A stretch of DNA of 64,000 nucleotides from Physcomitrium patens. Lineage: Eukaryota; Streptophyta; Bryopsida; Funariales; Funariaceae. The notes under the pieces are model-generated. The model saw only the letters and a program-made list of their open reading frames with translations. It was not told the origin of the DNA and ran no database searches. The translations under genes and the position numbers were made by a program. Of the stretch, positions 37,961 through 50,663 are shown piece after piece; within the stretch, counting starts at the first letter, position 1, and each line of letters starts with the position of its first letter. The stretch is taken from positions 11,199,509 through 11,263,508 of the forward strand of contig NC_037270.1 of the NCBI RefSeq assembly GCF_000002425.4, written 5' to 3'.

Positions 37961-38448
37961 TGTTGAATTATAAGTGGAGAATTTAAAAGTCGATAATAGA
38001 ATATATTTGTGAAGTATAAATATGATTGAGAGAATTATAATACATTGATTTTTGAGAGTAGAGAGTGTGCCACAAAAAGAAGTCTGTGGAATTTGGAATT
38101 GTGTGAAGTAGAATACTGGGAATGAGAGTTAGTTTTAAAAAATTCTAGTGATTGGATTATGAAATGTTGTATGTTGTCTTTTAAAGTAGTGTAGTATTAC
38201 ATATTGTTGTTATGAATTTTGATAAAGAGAAGAGACAATGAATGCAAACATGGAATTATTGATTGCAATATTTTATTTGATAGAATGTGAAAGGCATTGT
38301 AACTTTCTTGGATGTTTTAGCTAATCAAGAGACAATTGATTGTGTGACTCTAACGTAAAAACTCATGCAGATAGTCTTTCTTCATGTTTGAATTTGTCTA
38401 TACAAGTTTATTCCAATTAGTTTAATATAGAATAAGTAAAATTACAAT
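37961..38448 (+). repeat. 5' LTR of the old family-A element (shortened)
   Basis: Its last 140 bases follow the LTR of the young copy (ATTGATTGTGTGAC at 38,335, then TTTATTCCAATTAG and AATAAGTAAAA). The primer-site region follows at 38,452 as TTTTGGTG. About 490 bases remain of 766. Confidence 0.6.
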
Positions 38449-38749
38449 TACATTTTGGTGTTGCTATCAAAAAATTGACAATAGTAGTGAGCATTAAGAA
38501 TTAATTGCCAAACATGTGGTTGTAGATGTTACACAAAGAAGTTACAAAATTAGTGTTGGTTCGAAAGTAAAGCCAAATTTGTAGATAAAGTAGAGATAGA
38601 AAGTAATTTCAGTAGTATATGATGAAAGATTATAGTTAATAAGAATGAAAATATTGCACTGAGAAAAATATGCCAGTTGAAAGGAAGACAAAAGAGAGCG
38701 CAAGTAAGAATTTTTTTGTAAGACAACAAGAACAAAATCTTAAAAAAAA

Positions 38750-39398
38750 GCATGGATAGAGTTGGATTAAACTATGGTTGTATGCCTATTGGCATATCCG
38801 AGTATATCAAGAACCTGACAGACTGTTAATATTTCAGTCATATATATCATTAAAAAAATTGCCAAGACAACTCGCAGAAAATTTTATCAATAGTCTAGCG
38901 TATGTCTTGAGCCCGTTAACTAAAAGTGAAAGAGAAACAGAAGAATTGGATATTCTATTGGGTACTTTTTTAATAGTAGATATAATCAATTCTAGTAAGA
39001 TTAGTTCTTTAAAATGGTATAAATTACTTGCCAATAATAACTAATTTAGAGTATTTAAAAATCTATCATTTTTACTCCTAATTCAATCAATATAATTATT
39101 TGTAGATAATAATAATAAATCAAGGAGGTTTGAAGTTTGAAAAAGATAATTGGAGAAGGTACTGATTATTTTAAAAGAAAATTAAAGATAATATACTAAC
39201 TGGTAGGAGGCCCAATAGTTTCAATTGCGGTTCAAATGTGTGGAATGGGCGATCGCACAACTAGCATAGCTCCATCACATACTTTTAGAGGTTTGCCATA
39301 TATAGATCTAGATCAACATTTGTCTCAATTCTTGAGTGCATGTATAGCCAATAATGATAGAACTAAAGACATTTGATTGAGGTTGAAAGACACAACGT
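38750..39398 (+). pseudogene. Decayed gag, old family-A element
   Basis: Matches the N-terminal gag of the young copy (YAYWHIRVYQEPDRLLIFQ; FVGDSFYFNK-equivalent region near 39,150; the DQHLSQFLSACIANN block near 39,310). It is cut at 39,398 by an inserted LTR. Fossil. Confidence 0.75.
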
Positions 39399-40660
39399 TG
39401 TCGAGGTAGAGAGAGATTGCCTCAAGAAAGCATTGGACTCTTGGCTGTCACTAATTACTCAATCAAGCTTCAGAATAAAGGAAGCCCTAAGTTTATATAT
39501 AAAATTTTCTTTTTTGGAGTATTTACACCAAATACATAAGCCTCAAGTAACCAACAACATCCAGAATATGATAAAATCCTCTAAAACCTTGTATATCCTT
39601 ATGTGGAAATTTTTCCAAACTTCAATACCTCATATCTCCTGATTCGACCATCCAAACTTATTCAAATTTTACTTGAAGTACTCATGTATTTTTATCAACT
39701 TTCACAACAAATTTCAATAGAAAATTCATTGGAAAACTTGAGATATCTTGAAAATCCTAACAGTAGCTTCAAAGCCTAGTTTTTATACATCCATGTATAA
39801 TTTTCTTCATATCTCACAATCTCAATACCTAAATGTTATAAAGTTTGTATATATAGTTTTTTAACATAATTATCTACCTTCTCTAAAAGATTTGAGCCAA
39901 AAATTCATCCAAAAATTCAAGTTATGGCTCAAACCATTACTATGAATAAAATCACTTACTTATTGCCTTTGATTTGGATGTGCTAACTTCAATCTTCTAT
40001 AACTTCTTCATCCAAACTCCAAATTCATTAAACAATAAATAAAAAATATAGTTAAAAAAGTACTCTCTTCAACTCCATTTTTTGATCTTTAGTTGCTTTG
40101 CGTAAATGTATGTTATGCTCTAAAGAGTGATAATAGATACAAAAATGACACCTTAACTTTGAGTGTCAATAACTCCTTCATAAAAACTCCAAATCACACA
40201 AAATTTATACATAATTTGTATCCAAAATTCTAAAATTATTAATCTTAACCTCCAAAGCTCAAATGACTCCAAAAAAGAAATCCTAATTCCTAATAAGGCC
40301 TTAGGTAGCCTCCTTGAAGCCCATTGGCCATAGCCTTCGACCAATAGGAATGAAGATTTCCATTCCTTACCTTCATCCAACCATGCCTTGCTTTCATCCC
40401 TTCCAATAAGCCTCCTACTAGTTAAGATTTTCTTCTTTAGACTCTAATATCCTCTCAAGGCTTCATATAAAATATTTAGGTCCTATAATTATTTTTTTGA
40501 AATGCTATAATTAAAATAGATAAAACTCAAAATAAAGTTTTTTTTATATCTACTTTCTTTAAATTAATCTATTAACCATTCTAACATAAATTAAGATTTA
40601 TGAACATATTATATGTTCTAACTAATTTTTACATACTATAAGCAATTATAATACAATGTC
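39399..40660 (-). mobile_element. B/C-type LTR inserted in the old family-A element
   Basis: Starts TGTCG on the plus strand, i.e. ends CGACA on the minus strand like other B/C LTRs. The block at 40,290-40,380, read in reverse, matches the CCTATTGGTC...GGGCTTTGAGGAGG region of LTR B (51,170-51,210). It lies exactly within the AAAGACACAACGT stretch of gag. On the far side the protease region resumes, so about 2 kb of gag-protease sequence is absent. Confidence 0.7.
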
Positions 40661-42118
40661 ATACTGTAACTATTGGTATAGAGAATGACAGATTATACTA
40701 GAGTGAAATCAATGGATGTCATACATAGTATTGACATTGTAATTGCTAAAATTATATACAAAATTGATTATATTGTTTTTTGCTTACACAATTCTATATT
40801 ATTATATCCAATTTTGTTGGATTGATCGTGGCTATATCAAGCCAAAGCTAAGAATGATTGAGGCCATGGTAGATTGATTATTAGAAAAGGTAGTAATCAA
40901 ATTGTGTTACAAATATATCCAAAGCAATATCATGGAGAATTTCAATTGCTAAGCTCAGAGATTACATCAAAAGATGAGGGTTGATCCATTAAAAAAAATG
41001 ATGAAGCTATTGAAGCAATGCACTCTGATGAAGTTCAAAATACCTTCAAGCAAAATGGGGTGATTTACCAATATAGAAGCCCTAACAAATATTTAGTATA
41101 TTAGGAAGATACATCAAACTTTGATCATGCTATTGCTGATTGGATGAATAATTATGATATAAATTACGTCATTGCAATGGAATTGAGATTGTATAGCTCC
41201 GAGTTATCAGATTGTATAAAAGATTATGAGCCAATGAGAAAAATCAAAGTAGAAGTTGTTCAAGAACTTGTATGTCAATCCATTAATTTAGGCACCATTG
41301 AAACACCATATGTTATTAAAACTTACATTGGTATTACGAGTATCGAGCTAAAAAATTAGAAAGAATTCTTCTTCAGTCATAAATCTACTTTTGCTTGGTC
41401 GTATGTGGATTGAAAAGATATTCTTGCTGAAGTTTGTGAGCATTGAATTACTTTAGAAGAGGATGCTATATCACTTCGTCAATGTCAATATTGTCTTAAT
41501 CCAAAAAATTTCTTTATAGTAAAAGAAGAATTGGAAAAACTTCTAAATGTAGGTTTTATTTATCTAGTCTCATATAGTAAATGGGTTTCATCAATTGTAA
41601 TGGTGCCAAAGAAGAATGAAAAAATTAGAATTTGTCAAGATTTTTGTAAATTGAATGAGGCTACCAACAAGAGTTATTTTCTTTTACCTTTTATGGATAG
41701 TATCTTGGACGTAGTAGCAAGGCATGAATGTTGCACATTTAGTACAACAATTGACTATTTAAAACATCTTGGTAACTGTTTGGATCAATGTGATAAGTAT
41801 GGAATATCTTTGAATTTTGAGAAATATCAATTTGGAGTGCCCTTGGGAAGTCTTTTGGTATACATTGTTTCTGTGGCTAATATTGCTATTGACCTAGATA
41901 AAGTTACTCATATATTGGTTTTATTAAAGCCAAAAATAATGTCAAGTGTTTGTGATTTTATAAGCCATGTCAGCGATTATTGGCAATTCATTCATTTGTT
42001 TATAATAATATATCAACTTTTAACAAATCTTTTAAAGAAGCTACTCTCGGATGGATCTAGTCGACTATGGACTAAAAAATATATAATAGAATTTAAGAAA
42101 ATTGTACATAGGTATATA
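40661..42118 (+). pseudogene. Decayed protease and reverse transcriptase, old family-A element
   Basis: Colinear with 47.4-48.9 kb of the young copy: protease end (ILLD near 40,810), an acidic linker, the RT start near 41,500 (FIYLVSYSKWVSSIVMVPKK), then SLNFEKYQFGVP near 41,820 and a connection region. An LTR fragment follows. Fossil. Confidence 0.7.
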
Positions 42119-42535
42119 AAAACTAGGGTTTGAAGCTATTGTTAGGATTTTTAAGATATCTCAAGATCTGCAACAAATTTACAATTAAAATTTGTTGTGG
42201 AAGTTGATAAAAATATAGCAGTACTTCATGTAAATTTTGAGTAAGTTTGAATGATCAGATCAGGAATTATGAAGTATTGAAGTTCATAAAAATTTCCATA
42301 CAATGGTATACAAGAAATCAGTAGATTTTATCATATTTTGGAGATTGTTGTTTACTTGAGCCTTATGTATTTGGTGTAATTGCTCCAAAAAGAAAGTTTT
42401 GTATATAAACTTAGGGCTTTCCTTATTTTGAAGCTTGATTGAGTAAACAGTAATAGCCAAAAGCCCAATGCTTTCTTGAGGTAAACTCTCTCTACTACAA
42501 TAACGATGATTGGTGACACCTTGTATAAGCAAGGA
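42119..42535 (+). mobile_element. Fragment of a B/C-type LTR
   Basis: Inverse copy of 39,399-39,790 (blocks TTATTTTGAAGCTTGATTGAG and CCCAATGCTTTCTTGAGG). It lies between the RT and integrase parts of the old family-A pol; the RNase H part is missing. Confidence 0.65.
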
Positions 42536-43620
42536 CAAGATAGAATTTTATGCGAAAGTATCTTTCAAAGTGAAGTATGTATCATATTAGAAGGATGCCA
42601 TTTGGATTGTTGTTGAGGGCATTTTACCGGTGATAGTATTGCTCATAAAGCTTTAATGGTTGTATATTGGTGGCGAATAATATTTTTGGATGTAGACCAG
42701 TGTGTTCGACATGATGATCTTGATCAACAAATTGGTCGACCTATCAAAACTTCTGCCATGCCGTTGATACCAATTTTGGCATAGGCATCGTTTAAAAAAT
42801 GGAAGATTGATTTTGTAGGACCAATTGCTTTACCCTCCCAAAATGGACAAAAAAGTTATATTTTGATAGCAATTGATTATGTAACAAAATGGGCTAAGGC
42901 AATGGCAATAAAAATTGATAATGCTAATATAGTAGCTATATTTTTATATAAGAATATTATCACTTATTTTGGATGTCCTAAAGAATTGATTAATGATCAA
43001 GGGATCCATTTTATGAATTCTACAATTGCAACCTTTACAGATAAATATGAGATCAAATACTTGAAAACAACCTCATATCATCTTCAAGCCAATGCATAGA
43101 CCGAAGAGACCAATAGTATTTTGTATCAAATTTTAACTAAGACAATATTTGGTAAGGAAATGGATTGGGATATTAAGTTGTTTGCAACATTGTGGATGTA
43201 TTGTATTGCGTATAAGGTGACTACCAAATCTACACCATTCCAATTAGTTTTCAAATAAGAAACAATCTTACTGATTGAATTGGAGGTTTAGAGTTTTAGG
43301 ATTACATTGGATGAATATATTGGTGATAAGAAATTCCTCCAATATTAGTTAGTAAAATTTAAAAAAATTAGATGAAATTAGAACTACAGCTATTCTGACT
43401 ATGAAAGCTACACAATGTTACCGTAAGAATAATTATGATAGTAAATTATATCCCAAATTATTTCTATTCAATGATTTAATACTTCTTAATGATAGAAATT
43501 TAATAATTTTTTGAAGAAATTTCAAGTCCATTGGCATGGACCATATTATGTAGTAAAGGATTTTCTTAATGATTCAGTTCAATTGGAAGATTTAATGGGT
43601 ATCCAATTTATCACACATAT
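42536..43620 (+). pseudogene. Decayed integrase, old family-A element
   Basis: Follows the young integrase: zinc-binding region 42,560-42,740, catalytic core with AIDYVTKWAKAMAI near 42,870 and FGCPKELINDQGIHF near 42,975, then the C-terminal region. It is interrupted at 43,620 by the young element, after whose right target duplication the pol tail goes on at 54,547. Fossil. Confidence 0.8.
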
Positions 43621-44386
43621 TGTAGAATAAGTAGTTATTTTTAGAATGTAGATACTTAGTGTATAGTGTAAACAGGAATAGATAACTGCTGAAAAGGTGG
43701 TTCAGCATGTAGAATGGATAAAAAGTCAGGAAAAGTAGTTATCATCTGTAGTATAGGAGTTGGTATCTCGAGGTAGTATAAGGAGGATGGGAGAGGGGAA
43801 GAAAATGCTAGACTGTGAGAGTTGTGAGCCGGGATAAGCTTGGTGCTACCTCTTTTCTTTTGTTTGTTATTTTCTTTGAATAAGAGGATTGAAAGTTTTT
43901 GAATATTGTGAAGTGAATTATAGAATGGAAATGTGATTGGTATTATTTGAGAAGAAGAAAGATTGAATGCTGAAATCTGATTGTAGTTCAGTAGAGAGAA
44001 TGAGTCTGTGTTTGTGTAAAACACTATAATGTGAATGGCAGTTCTGTGTGAAGAATTCCAAAGATTGAAATGAGGGTAATTGTGTGCTGAAAGCTGTGAG
44101 GGCGCAGTATTATAGTTGGAGATTATGAGGGTGAATATATTGGTAGAAATAGCAGTTATTGGTATGAATGAATTGCTGTAAGGAAGAGACCGATAAAGTG
44201 AATGAGGAGATTACAGTTTCTTTATGTGTTCAGATATTGGAAATAGAAATGATACATTCAGGAGGTAATTGATTGTGTGACCTGAACGTGAGCGCTTAAG
44301 CAACTAGTCATTTTCCATGTTCGAATCCTCCTATACGGGTTTATGCTGGGAGGTTTCTTTTGAAATAAGTAAAACAAGCAACCACA
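43621..44386 (+). repeat. 5' LTR, young family-A element
   Basis: 766 bp, TGTAGAATAAG...AACCACA. It contains GATAAGCTTGGTGCTACCTC, also present in the other A LTRs near 6,970 (reverse) and 53,990. No certain TATA box. Confidence 0.92.
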
Positions 44387-44388
44387 TT

Positions 44389-44407
44389 TTGGCGCCACTC
44401 CTGGGAA
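44389..44407 (+). promoter_or_regulatory. Primer-binding site, tRNA-Asp type
   Basis: TTGGCGCCACTCCTGGGA directly after the LTR. This matches the TGGCGCC start of tRNA-Asp-primed Tat/Athila-like elements. Confidence 0.8.
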
Positions 44408-44499
44408 TTGACAACATTATTGAGTGTTAGGAATTAACTACCAAACGTGTAAAAAAATTGGCAATGGAAGACAATTTTAGTAGTATTTGAAGAAAGAGT

Positions 44500-47070
44500 A
44501 TGATTATTAAGAATGAGAATTTAACAGCAAAGAGAATAAAGCAATCAAAAGAAAGAACAGAGCGATCAGAAGCAAGAAATTTGTTGCGTAATGAGCAAGA
44601 TTCCAAATTGAAAAAGAAGCATCGACAAAGTTGGATTAAGCCGTGGTTGCATGCCTGTCAGCATATTCGATCGTACCTAAAAGACGATCGACCTCTAATA
44701 TTTCAGAAGTACATACCGTTAAAGAAATTGCCAAGAGCACTTGTGGAGAGCGCTGCTAATAGGCCAGCAAACCTCTCAAAGCCGTTAATGGAAAACGAGG
44801 AAGGCACAGAGGAATTAGGTACCTCACTGGGTATCTTCTCAATTAAAAATACGTCCGATCCTAATAAGACTAGTTCTGAAGATCGGCATAAATCACTTGC
44901 CAATAAAGACCAATTAAAAGTATATCAAAACCTGTCATTTTTACCTCATATTCAACCAGTAAAATTATTTGGGGATAATAATAGTCAATCGGGAAGGCCT
45001 GGAAGTCCGAAAAAGACTTTTGTGGGAGATAGTTTTTATTTTAATAAGAAATTGAGTAGAACATCGGCATCTTTAATGACGTTCGGAGGACCAGCAGTTC
45101 CGATTGCAGTTCAAATGGGTACAGTGGGCGATCGAACGACTAGCATCGTGTCATTATCTACTTTTCGAGATTTGTCAAGTGCGGATCCAGATCAATATTT
45201 ATCTCAATTCTTCACGACGTATGTAGCCAATAATAGAAGAACAAAAGACATTTGGCTGAGATGGCTACCAACGACATTGAAAGACACAGCGTTTGAGTGG
45301 TATAACCGCCAACTTGTAGAATAATTTATCAATTGGGAGGCATTGAAAAATATATTTTTAGCCCATTTTTGACCAATTGGTTTTGAAGAACGTCTTAGAG
45401 AAAAATTAATGAACAGTAGAATGGTACCAGGGGAAGCGGTACAATCATATTATGGTCGTGTAGCAGATATACTTCGAAAATGGCCAAATAACCAAATGTC
45501 GAAATCATTTGTATTGTCCATATTGGTTAATGGACTACACCCACCAGAATTGAAAATGTTTGTAAAGGAGGCCCAATCAGCCACCATTGCATCATCTCTT
45601 GACCGAGCGAAAGTATGCGAGGAATGTCACTATGACCAGAACTTAACAGTTGGACCCACGATGATTCCATCTCAAGGAGGTTATCAAATGACAAATTAGA
45701 ATGACGCATCAAAAAGTTATATGGGAAGGAATGATTATGGTATAATTCCACAGGGAATAGTGGATGCTATTCCATTGCAAGTTGTACCACCATCATCATC
45801 ACACCCGTATGCGCCTTATTTCGCATATCAAAAACCAATACCTACAAAGGAATTACCAAATGCATTGGTATCAAAGGATCCCAATGAGTCATTGCTATTA
45901 ATATTGACAAAAAAAATGGATGAATTGGCTGTGAATTTGGCCAAGGATAAAGAAAAAAGGCATAAACCAACCAATATGCATCCCAATGTCTGGTGCAATA
46001 ATTGTAAGGGGCAAGGTCATTTAGTAATAGAATGTCCTTCACCACCCTAAATGACTGTACAATGTACCTTTTGCGGAGGCAAGCATATTACTACCAACTA
46101 TCAGAATTTACGGAAGCAACAACAACTCAGTAACCAGATAATGACTCAACCAACTTCGTGGGATGTTAATCAAGTACAGACGAATAATAGGTTTGGCTGG
46201 AATGGAAATCAAGCGAATAAACAAAACATGAATTATTCTAATTTTCTCAACTCTGAATTTTACGAAGAAGGTGTATCCAATACTCACGGATTGGCGATGA
46301 ACCAATCAGGATACCATCAATATCCACCCATGACGAAGCCAATGCTAGAGTCTACAGTAACAATGGGTCAACCAGGATCTTTTACTCATCTGACATGGAA
46401 TAGATCTAGCCGTTATATATCCATCGAGACATCCAATATCCTTGAAGGAGTTGGCAGGAGACCACTTCGTTGCTATCGTTACAGACAAATTGGTCATTAT
46501 GCCAATGAATGTCCTAATGCAAGGGCCAGTGATGACTATGCTCCAATATGTAGAAATTATAAGTAGTCTGGTTACACTTATCAGCAATGTAATGCGTCCT
46601 TTAATTATAATAACTGGGACCAATAAATGCAAACAAGCCAACTGGTGGAGGATAAAGGACTTGTTCAAAGAGACTCACCAGTACATCGTGTCGAGGTGGT
46701 AAACGCAGTGCTTACCAGAGACCAACAAAAAGATAAGAATCCAATTCAGGACATAGATGAACCAATCACAGGAGAGCAAGTAGCGCCGTCTATGGGGCTA
46801 AATGAACCAATATCAATATTGGGACGTATCTCAATATTGAGACCTCAACAGATTGAGGAACTTAATTCAGTCCCACGTGCCAATTTACCGGGACCATCAA
46901 GATCGATCCCAACTGACCAAGTACTAATACATGTACAGCCCAATAAAAGATCTTATGCATTAAAGGAACCTTTAGTGGTAGACAAATTGGTGAAGTTACC
47001 AACGACAATCCCAATTGCCAGGAAGGAATTGCTGTCGAACGGAGTAAAATTGAAACCAATGAAATGCTAA
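44500..47070 (+). pseudogene. gag region, young family-A element
   Basis: Basic N-terminal segment; capsid-like core at 45,180-45,420 (DIWLRWLPTTLKDTAFEWYN); second capsid part 45,420-45,620; proline/glutamine-rich linker. Two cysteine-rich knuckles follow, one at about 45,985-46,035 (CNNCKGQGHLVIEC) and one at 46,470-46,520 (CYRYRQIGHYANEC). A hydrophilic tail ends before protease. Length is near that of Athila/Tat gag. Fossil with a handful of breaks. Confidence 0.85.
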
Positions 47071-47099
47071 AGAGCATTGAAAATTACTCTCAATATGGA

Positions 47100-47600
47100 A
47101 CCCTATGACATTCTGAGGGATTTGGATGTTATTCAGCCTTCAATTACAATGAAGCAACTTTTGGCTGTAGCACTGGAATGTCGATCTACATTGAATTCAA
47201 CGTTAATACGATGAAGATCGCGCACTAAAGAAATTCATGAAGTTAGCTTAAACCCAGATTCGGGAGCACCAATAATTGATGTATCAATCGATGGTATTTT
47301 AATTCTAGGGGTACAAGTTGATGGTGGCTCCAGTGTAAATTTAATGAACGCGGATACAATAGAGGACTTGGATCTAAAGCAATTGCTACCTACGACATTG
47401 GTATTACGAATGGCAGATCATAGCTGGATTAAATCAATGGGTATCTTACGGAGTGTTCAAACTATGATTGCCGGTATTGCATATGAAATCAACTATATTG
47501 TCTTTCGGTTACAATGTTCGACTTTATCATATCCAATTTTATTGGGACGACCCGTGCTTTATTAAGCAAAGGTAAAGAACGATTAGGGTCGAGGTACTTT
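47100..47600 (+). pseudogene. Aspartic protease region, young family-A element
   Basis: Retropepsin-like: GVQVDGGSSVNLMN near 47,310 (DGGS active-site type, as in several plant Gypsy lineages) and PILLGRP near 47,537. Fossil. Confidence 0.75.
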
Positions 47601-48970
47601 GACAATTGGCAAGGGTAGAGACAAAATGGTGTTACAAATGTACCCAGTACACTATCACGAGGAGTCTCAATTGCCAGCATTTGAATTAATGTCGGATGAT
47701 GAGCTTAGCTCTGATGACGACGTAGTAGCACCAATTACGGAGGCGCCCGTGGAGGCAGTGTTACACCCTAGAGTAGTGTACCAATGTGGAGGTCTGGGGG
47801 AGTACTTGATATATCCGACGGACTTGAAAAATTTGGATTATGTTAGTACTGATTGGATGACCAAGTATGATGTGCACCATGTTAGTGCCCTAGACACAGG
47901 ATTCAGTACTTCATACATGTCAAAGTTATCAACTGACTTTAAACCAGTGCGGGGGTTGAAACAGAACATCATCGTTGCACCTTTATGTCAAACTATCAAC
48001 TTGGCGACCACAGCAGAATCTCGGAAAATTAAGGTCTACGAAGGTATTAAAGAACAAGAGTTGACCTGCTCGACCAAATTTTTCTTGCATCATAAATCTA
48101 CCTTTACTTGAACTTATGATGATTTAAAAAGTATCCCCGCTGAAGTCTGTGAACATCGTATCATTTTAGAGGAGAACGCTAAACCGGTACGACAGAAGCA
48201 ACATCGCCTTAATTTTAAATATTTCCTCATGGTAAAGGAGGAATTAGACAAGCTTCTTGCAATTGGTTTTATTTATCCAGTACCAAATAATGAGTGGGTT
48301 TCTCCAATTGTGATGGTGTCGAAAAAGAATGAGAAAATCCGAATTTGACAGGATTTTCAGAAACTTAATGCGAACACGAAGAAAGATTACTTTCCATTGT
48401 CCTTCATGGATAGTATATTGGACACTGAGCAGGACATGAATGTTATTCGTTCCTAGATGGATTTTCTGGATATAATCAGGTTCAAATTGAAATGGAAGAC
48501 CAGCTCAAGACGACCTTTACTATGGATTGGGGCACATTCGCTTATCGCGTGATGCCTTTTGGGTTATGTAATGCCCCAGCCACGTTTCAGAGAGTGATGA
48601 ATCAGGCCTTCCAAGACTATCTCTGGCTATTTATGGAGATCTTTTTAGATGACTTCTGTATATTCAGTACAAAACAAGATCATCTTAATTATCTCGGCAA
48701 ATGCTTGGCTCAGTGCGCTAAGTTTGGGATATCGTTGAACTCGGATAAGTGTCAATTTGGTGTTCCGTCAAGAAAATTATTGGGACATATCATCTCTAGC
48801 TGTGGTATCGCTACGGATCCGGACAAAGTAACACATATAATGAACTTGCCCAAACCAGAGACGGTCTTTGGTATTTGAGGGTTCGTCGGCCATGTCAGTT
48901 ATTATCGATGATTTATTTGGTCATTTGCAGTTATTTATCAACCTTTAACGAACTTACTGAAGAAACCTCC
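47600..48970 (+). pseudogene. Reverse transcriptase, young family-A element
   Basis: Linker with ELMSDDELSSDDD at 47,685, then RT: WVSPIVMV near 48,298, MPFGLCNAPATFQRVMNQAF at 48,555-48,612, the catalytic FLDDF at 48,645 and GHIISSCGIATDPDKV near 48,785. Typical Ty3/Gypsy order. Fossil. Confidence 0.85.
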
Positions 48971-49450
48971 GTTAGATGGGACTAGTCCCATCTGGACCAT
49001 GGAGTGTACCGTGGCCTTTGAAGCATTGAAGTCAAAATTGGTCTCTACACCAATATTGGTGGTCCCTCGTTGGACCGAGCCCTTTCATGTGTATGTTGAT
49101 GCATCCAATGTGGCTATTGGATCGGTGCTAAGTCAGAAGAATGTCTAGGATCTGGATCATCCTATCTATTATGCTAGTCGGTAATTTGTGGCTGTCCAAA
49201 GTAATTACATTACTACTGAACGAGAAGCGTTGGATATGATATACTCGGTTCAGAAATTTTGGCACTATTTGCTTGGATATCCCTTTGTCTTTTATGTGGA
49301 TCATGATGCCCTCAAATACATGATTGATAAGCCTCAATTGAGTGGACGCATTGCTCGATGAGTGTTATTACTTCAAGAATTTAATTTTACTATCAATGTA
49401 TGACCAGGAAAGAAACATGCCAATGCGGATCACTTATCCCATTTATCTAA
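48970..49450 (+). pseudogene. RNase H, young family-A element
   Basis: VYVDASNVAIGSVLSQ near 49,090, then the YYASR-like and YPFVFYVDHDAL blocks near 49,170 and 49,280. The end lies before ANADHLSHL near 49,420. Fossil. Confidence 0.8.
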
Positions 49451-49454
49451 TATA

Positions 49455-50640
49455 TTGGATAATGAGCCGATAAACGATGCTCTTTCGGACGCACAACTAT
49501 TTGCTATGGATGTCATTACACCCGAATATGGTGAATTGATCCAATATCTAACGTTTCAGACTTTTCTCATTTCTTATAATGAAAAACTAAAGAAGCGTCT
49601 GATTTTAAAAAGTACGCCATATACCATGATTAGAGATGCCTTATACAAACAAGGGCGGGATGGAATTTTACGCCATTGCATCTTTCAAAGTGAAGTTCGT
49701 ACAATTTTGAAAGGATGTCATTTGAATAGTTATGGTGGACATTTTGCGGGAGACAATACTACTTGCAAGGCTTTAATGGCCGGATATTGGTGGCCCACAA
49801 TGTTTTTTGATGCGTACCAATTTGTTCGTGGTTGTGATCCCTGTCAACGAATTGGTCGACCTACGGGTACTTCAGCGATGCCATTAGTACCAATCTTGGC
49901 ACAGGTACCATTTGAGAAATGGGAAATTGATTTTGTTGGACCCATTGCACCAGCATCGAGACATGGACAAAAGCGGTATATTTTAGTTGCCATGGACTAT
50001 GTAACCAAATGGGCGGAGGCTATTGCTATCCGCAATGATAATGTCAGTACGGTGGCCACATTTCTATATGAGAATATTATTACTCGATTTGCATGTCCGA
50101 AGGAATTGGTTAACGATCGCGACATCCATTTCATAAATGCTACCATAACAGCCTTCATGAACACATATGAAATCAAGCACAAGAAAATAACACCATATCA
50201 TCCTCGGGCCAATGGGCAGACGGAAAAGACCAATGGTATTCTATGTAAGATTTTAAAGAAAATAATTTTGAGCACGAGAACGGATTGGGATACTAAATTA
50301 TTTGCGGCATTGTGGGCATATTGTACTGCATATAAAATGACTACCAATTCCACACCATTCCAATTGGTGTATAGGCAAGAAGCAATATTACCCATTGAAT
50401 TGAAAGTTCAGAGTTTGTGCATTGCATTGGATGAACGTCTTGGAGATAAGGAATCACTTCAATATTGGTTGGCAGAGTTGGAAAAATTGGATGAAATACG
50501 GGCTACAGCTCTCTTCAACATAGAAGCAACTCAAAAACGACGGAAGAGTTACTATGATAGTAAACTGCGTCCGAAGAGTTTTATGCCCAATGATTTGGTA
50601 TTGTTGTTTGATAGCAAGTTTTATCATTTTTTGGACAAAA
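49455..50640 (+). pseudogene. Integrase, young family-A element
   Basis: The longest clean stretch of pol. Zinc-binding HHCC region at about 49,670-49,850, catalytic core from FEKWEIDFVGP at 49,912 through YILVAMDYVTKWAEA and the ITPYHPRANGQTEKTN block at 50,190. The C-terminal part with AILPIELKV near 50,385 and NDLVLLFDS near 50,590 follows. Just after that an A run begins and the sequence changes to a different family. Confidence 0.85.
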
Positions 50641-50641
50641 G

Positions 50642-50663
50642 AAAAAAAAAAAAAAAAAAAAAG
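50642..50663 (+). repeat. Poly(A) tract, 22 bases, at the A/B family junction
   Basis: A run of 22 A follows the family-A integrase tail. The sequence after it aligns with the end of another Gypsy pol and its polypurine tract, not with the family-A tail seen in the old copy. Confidence 0.85.
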
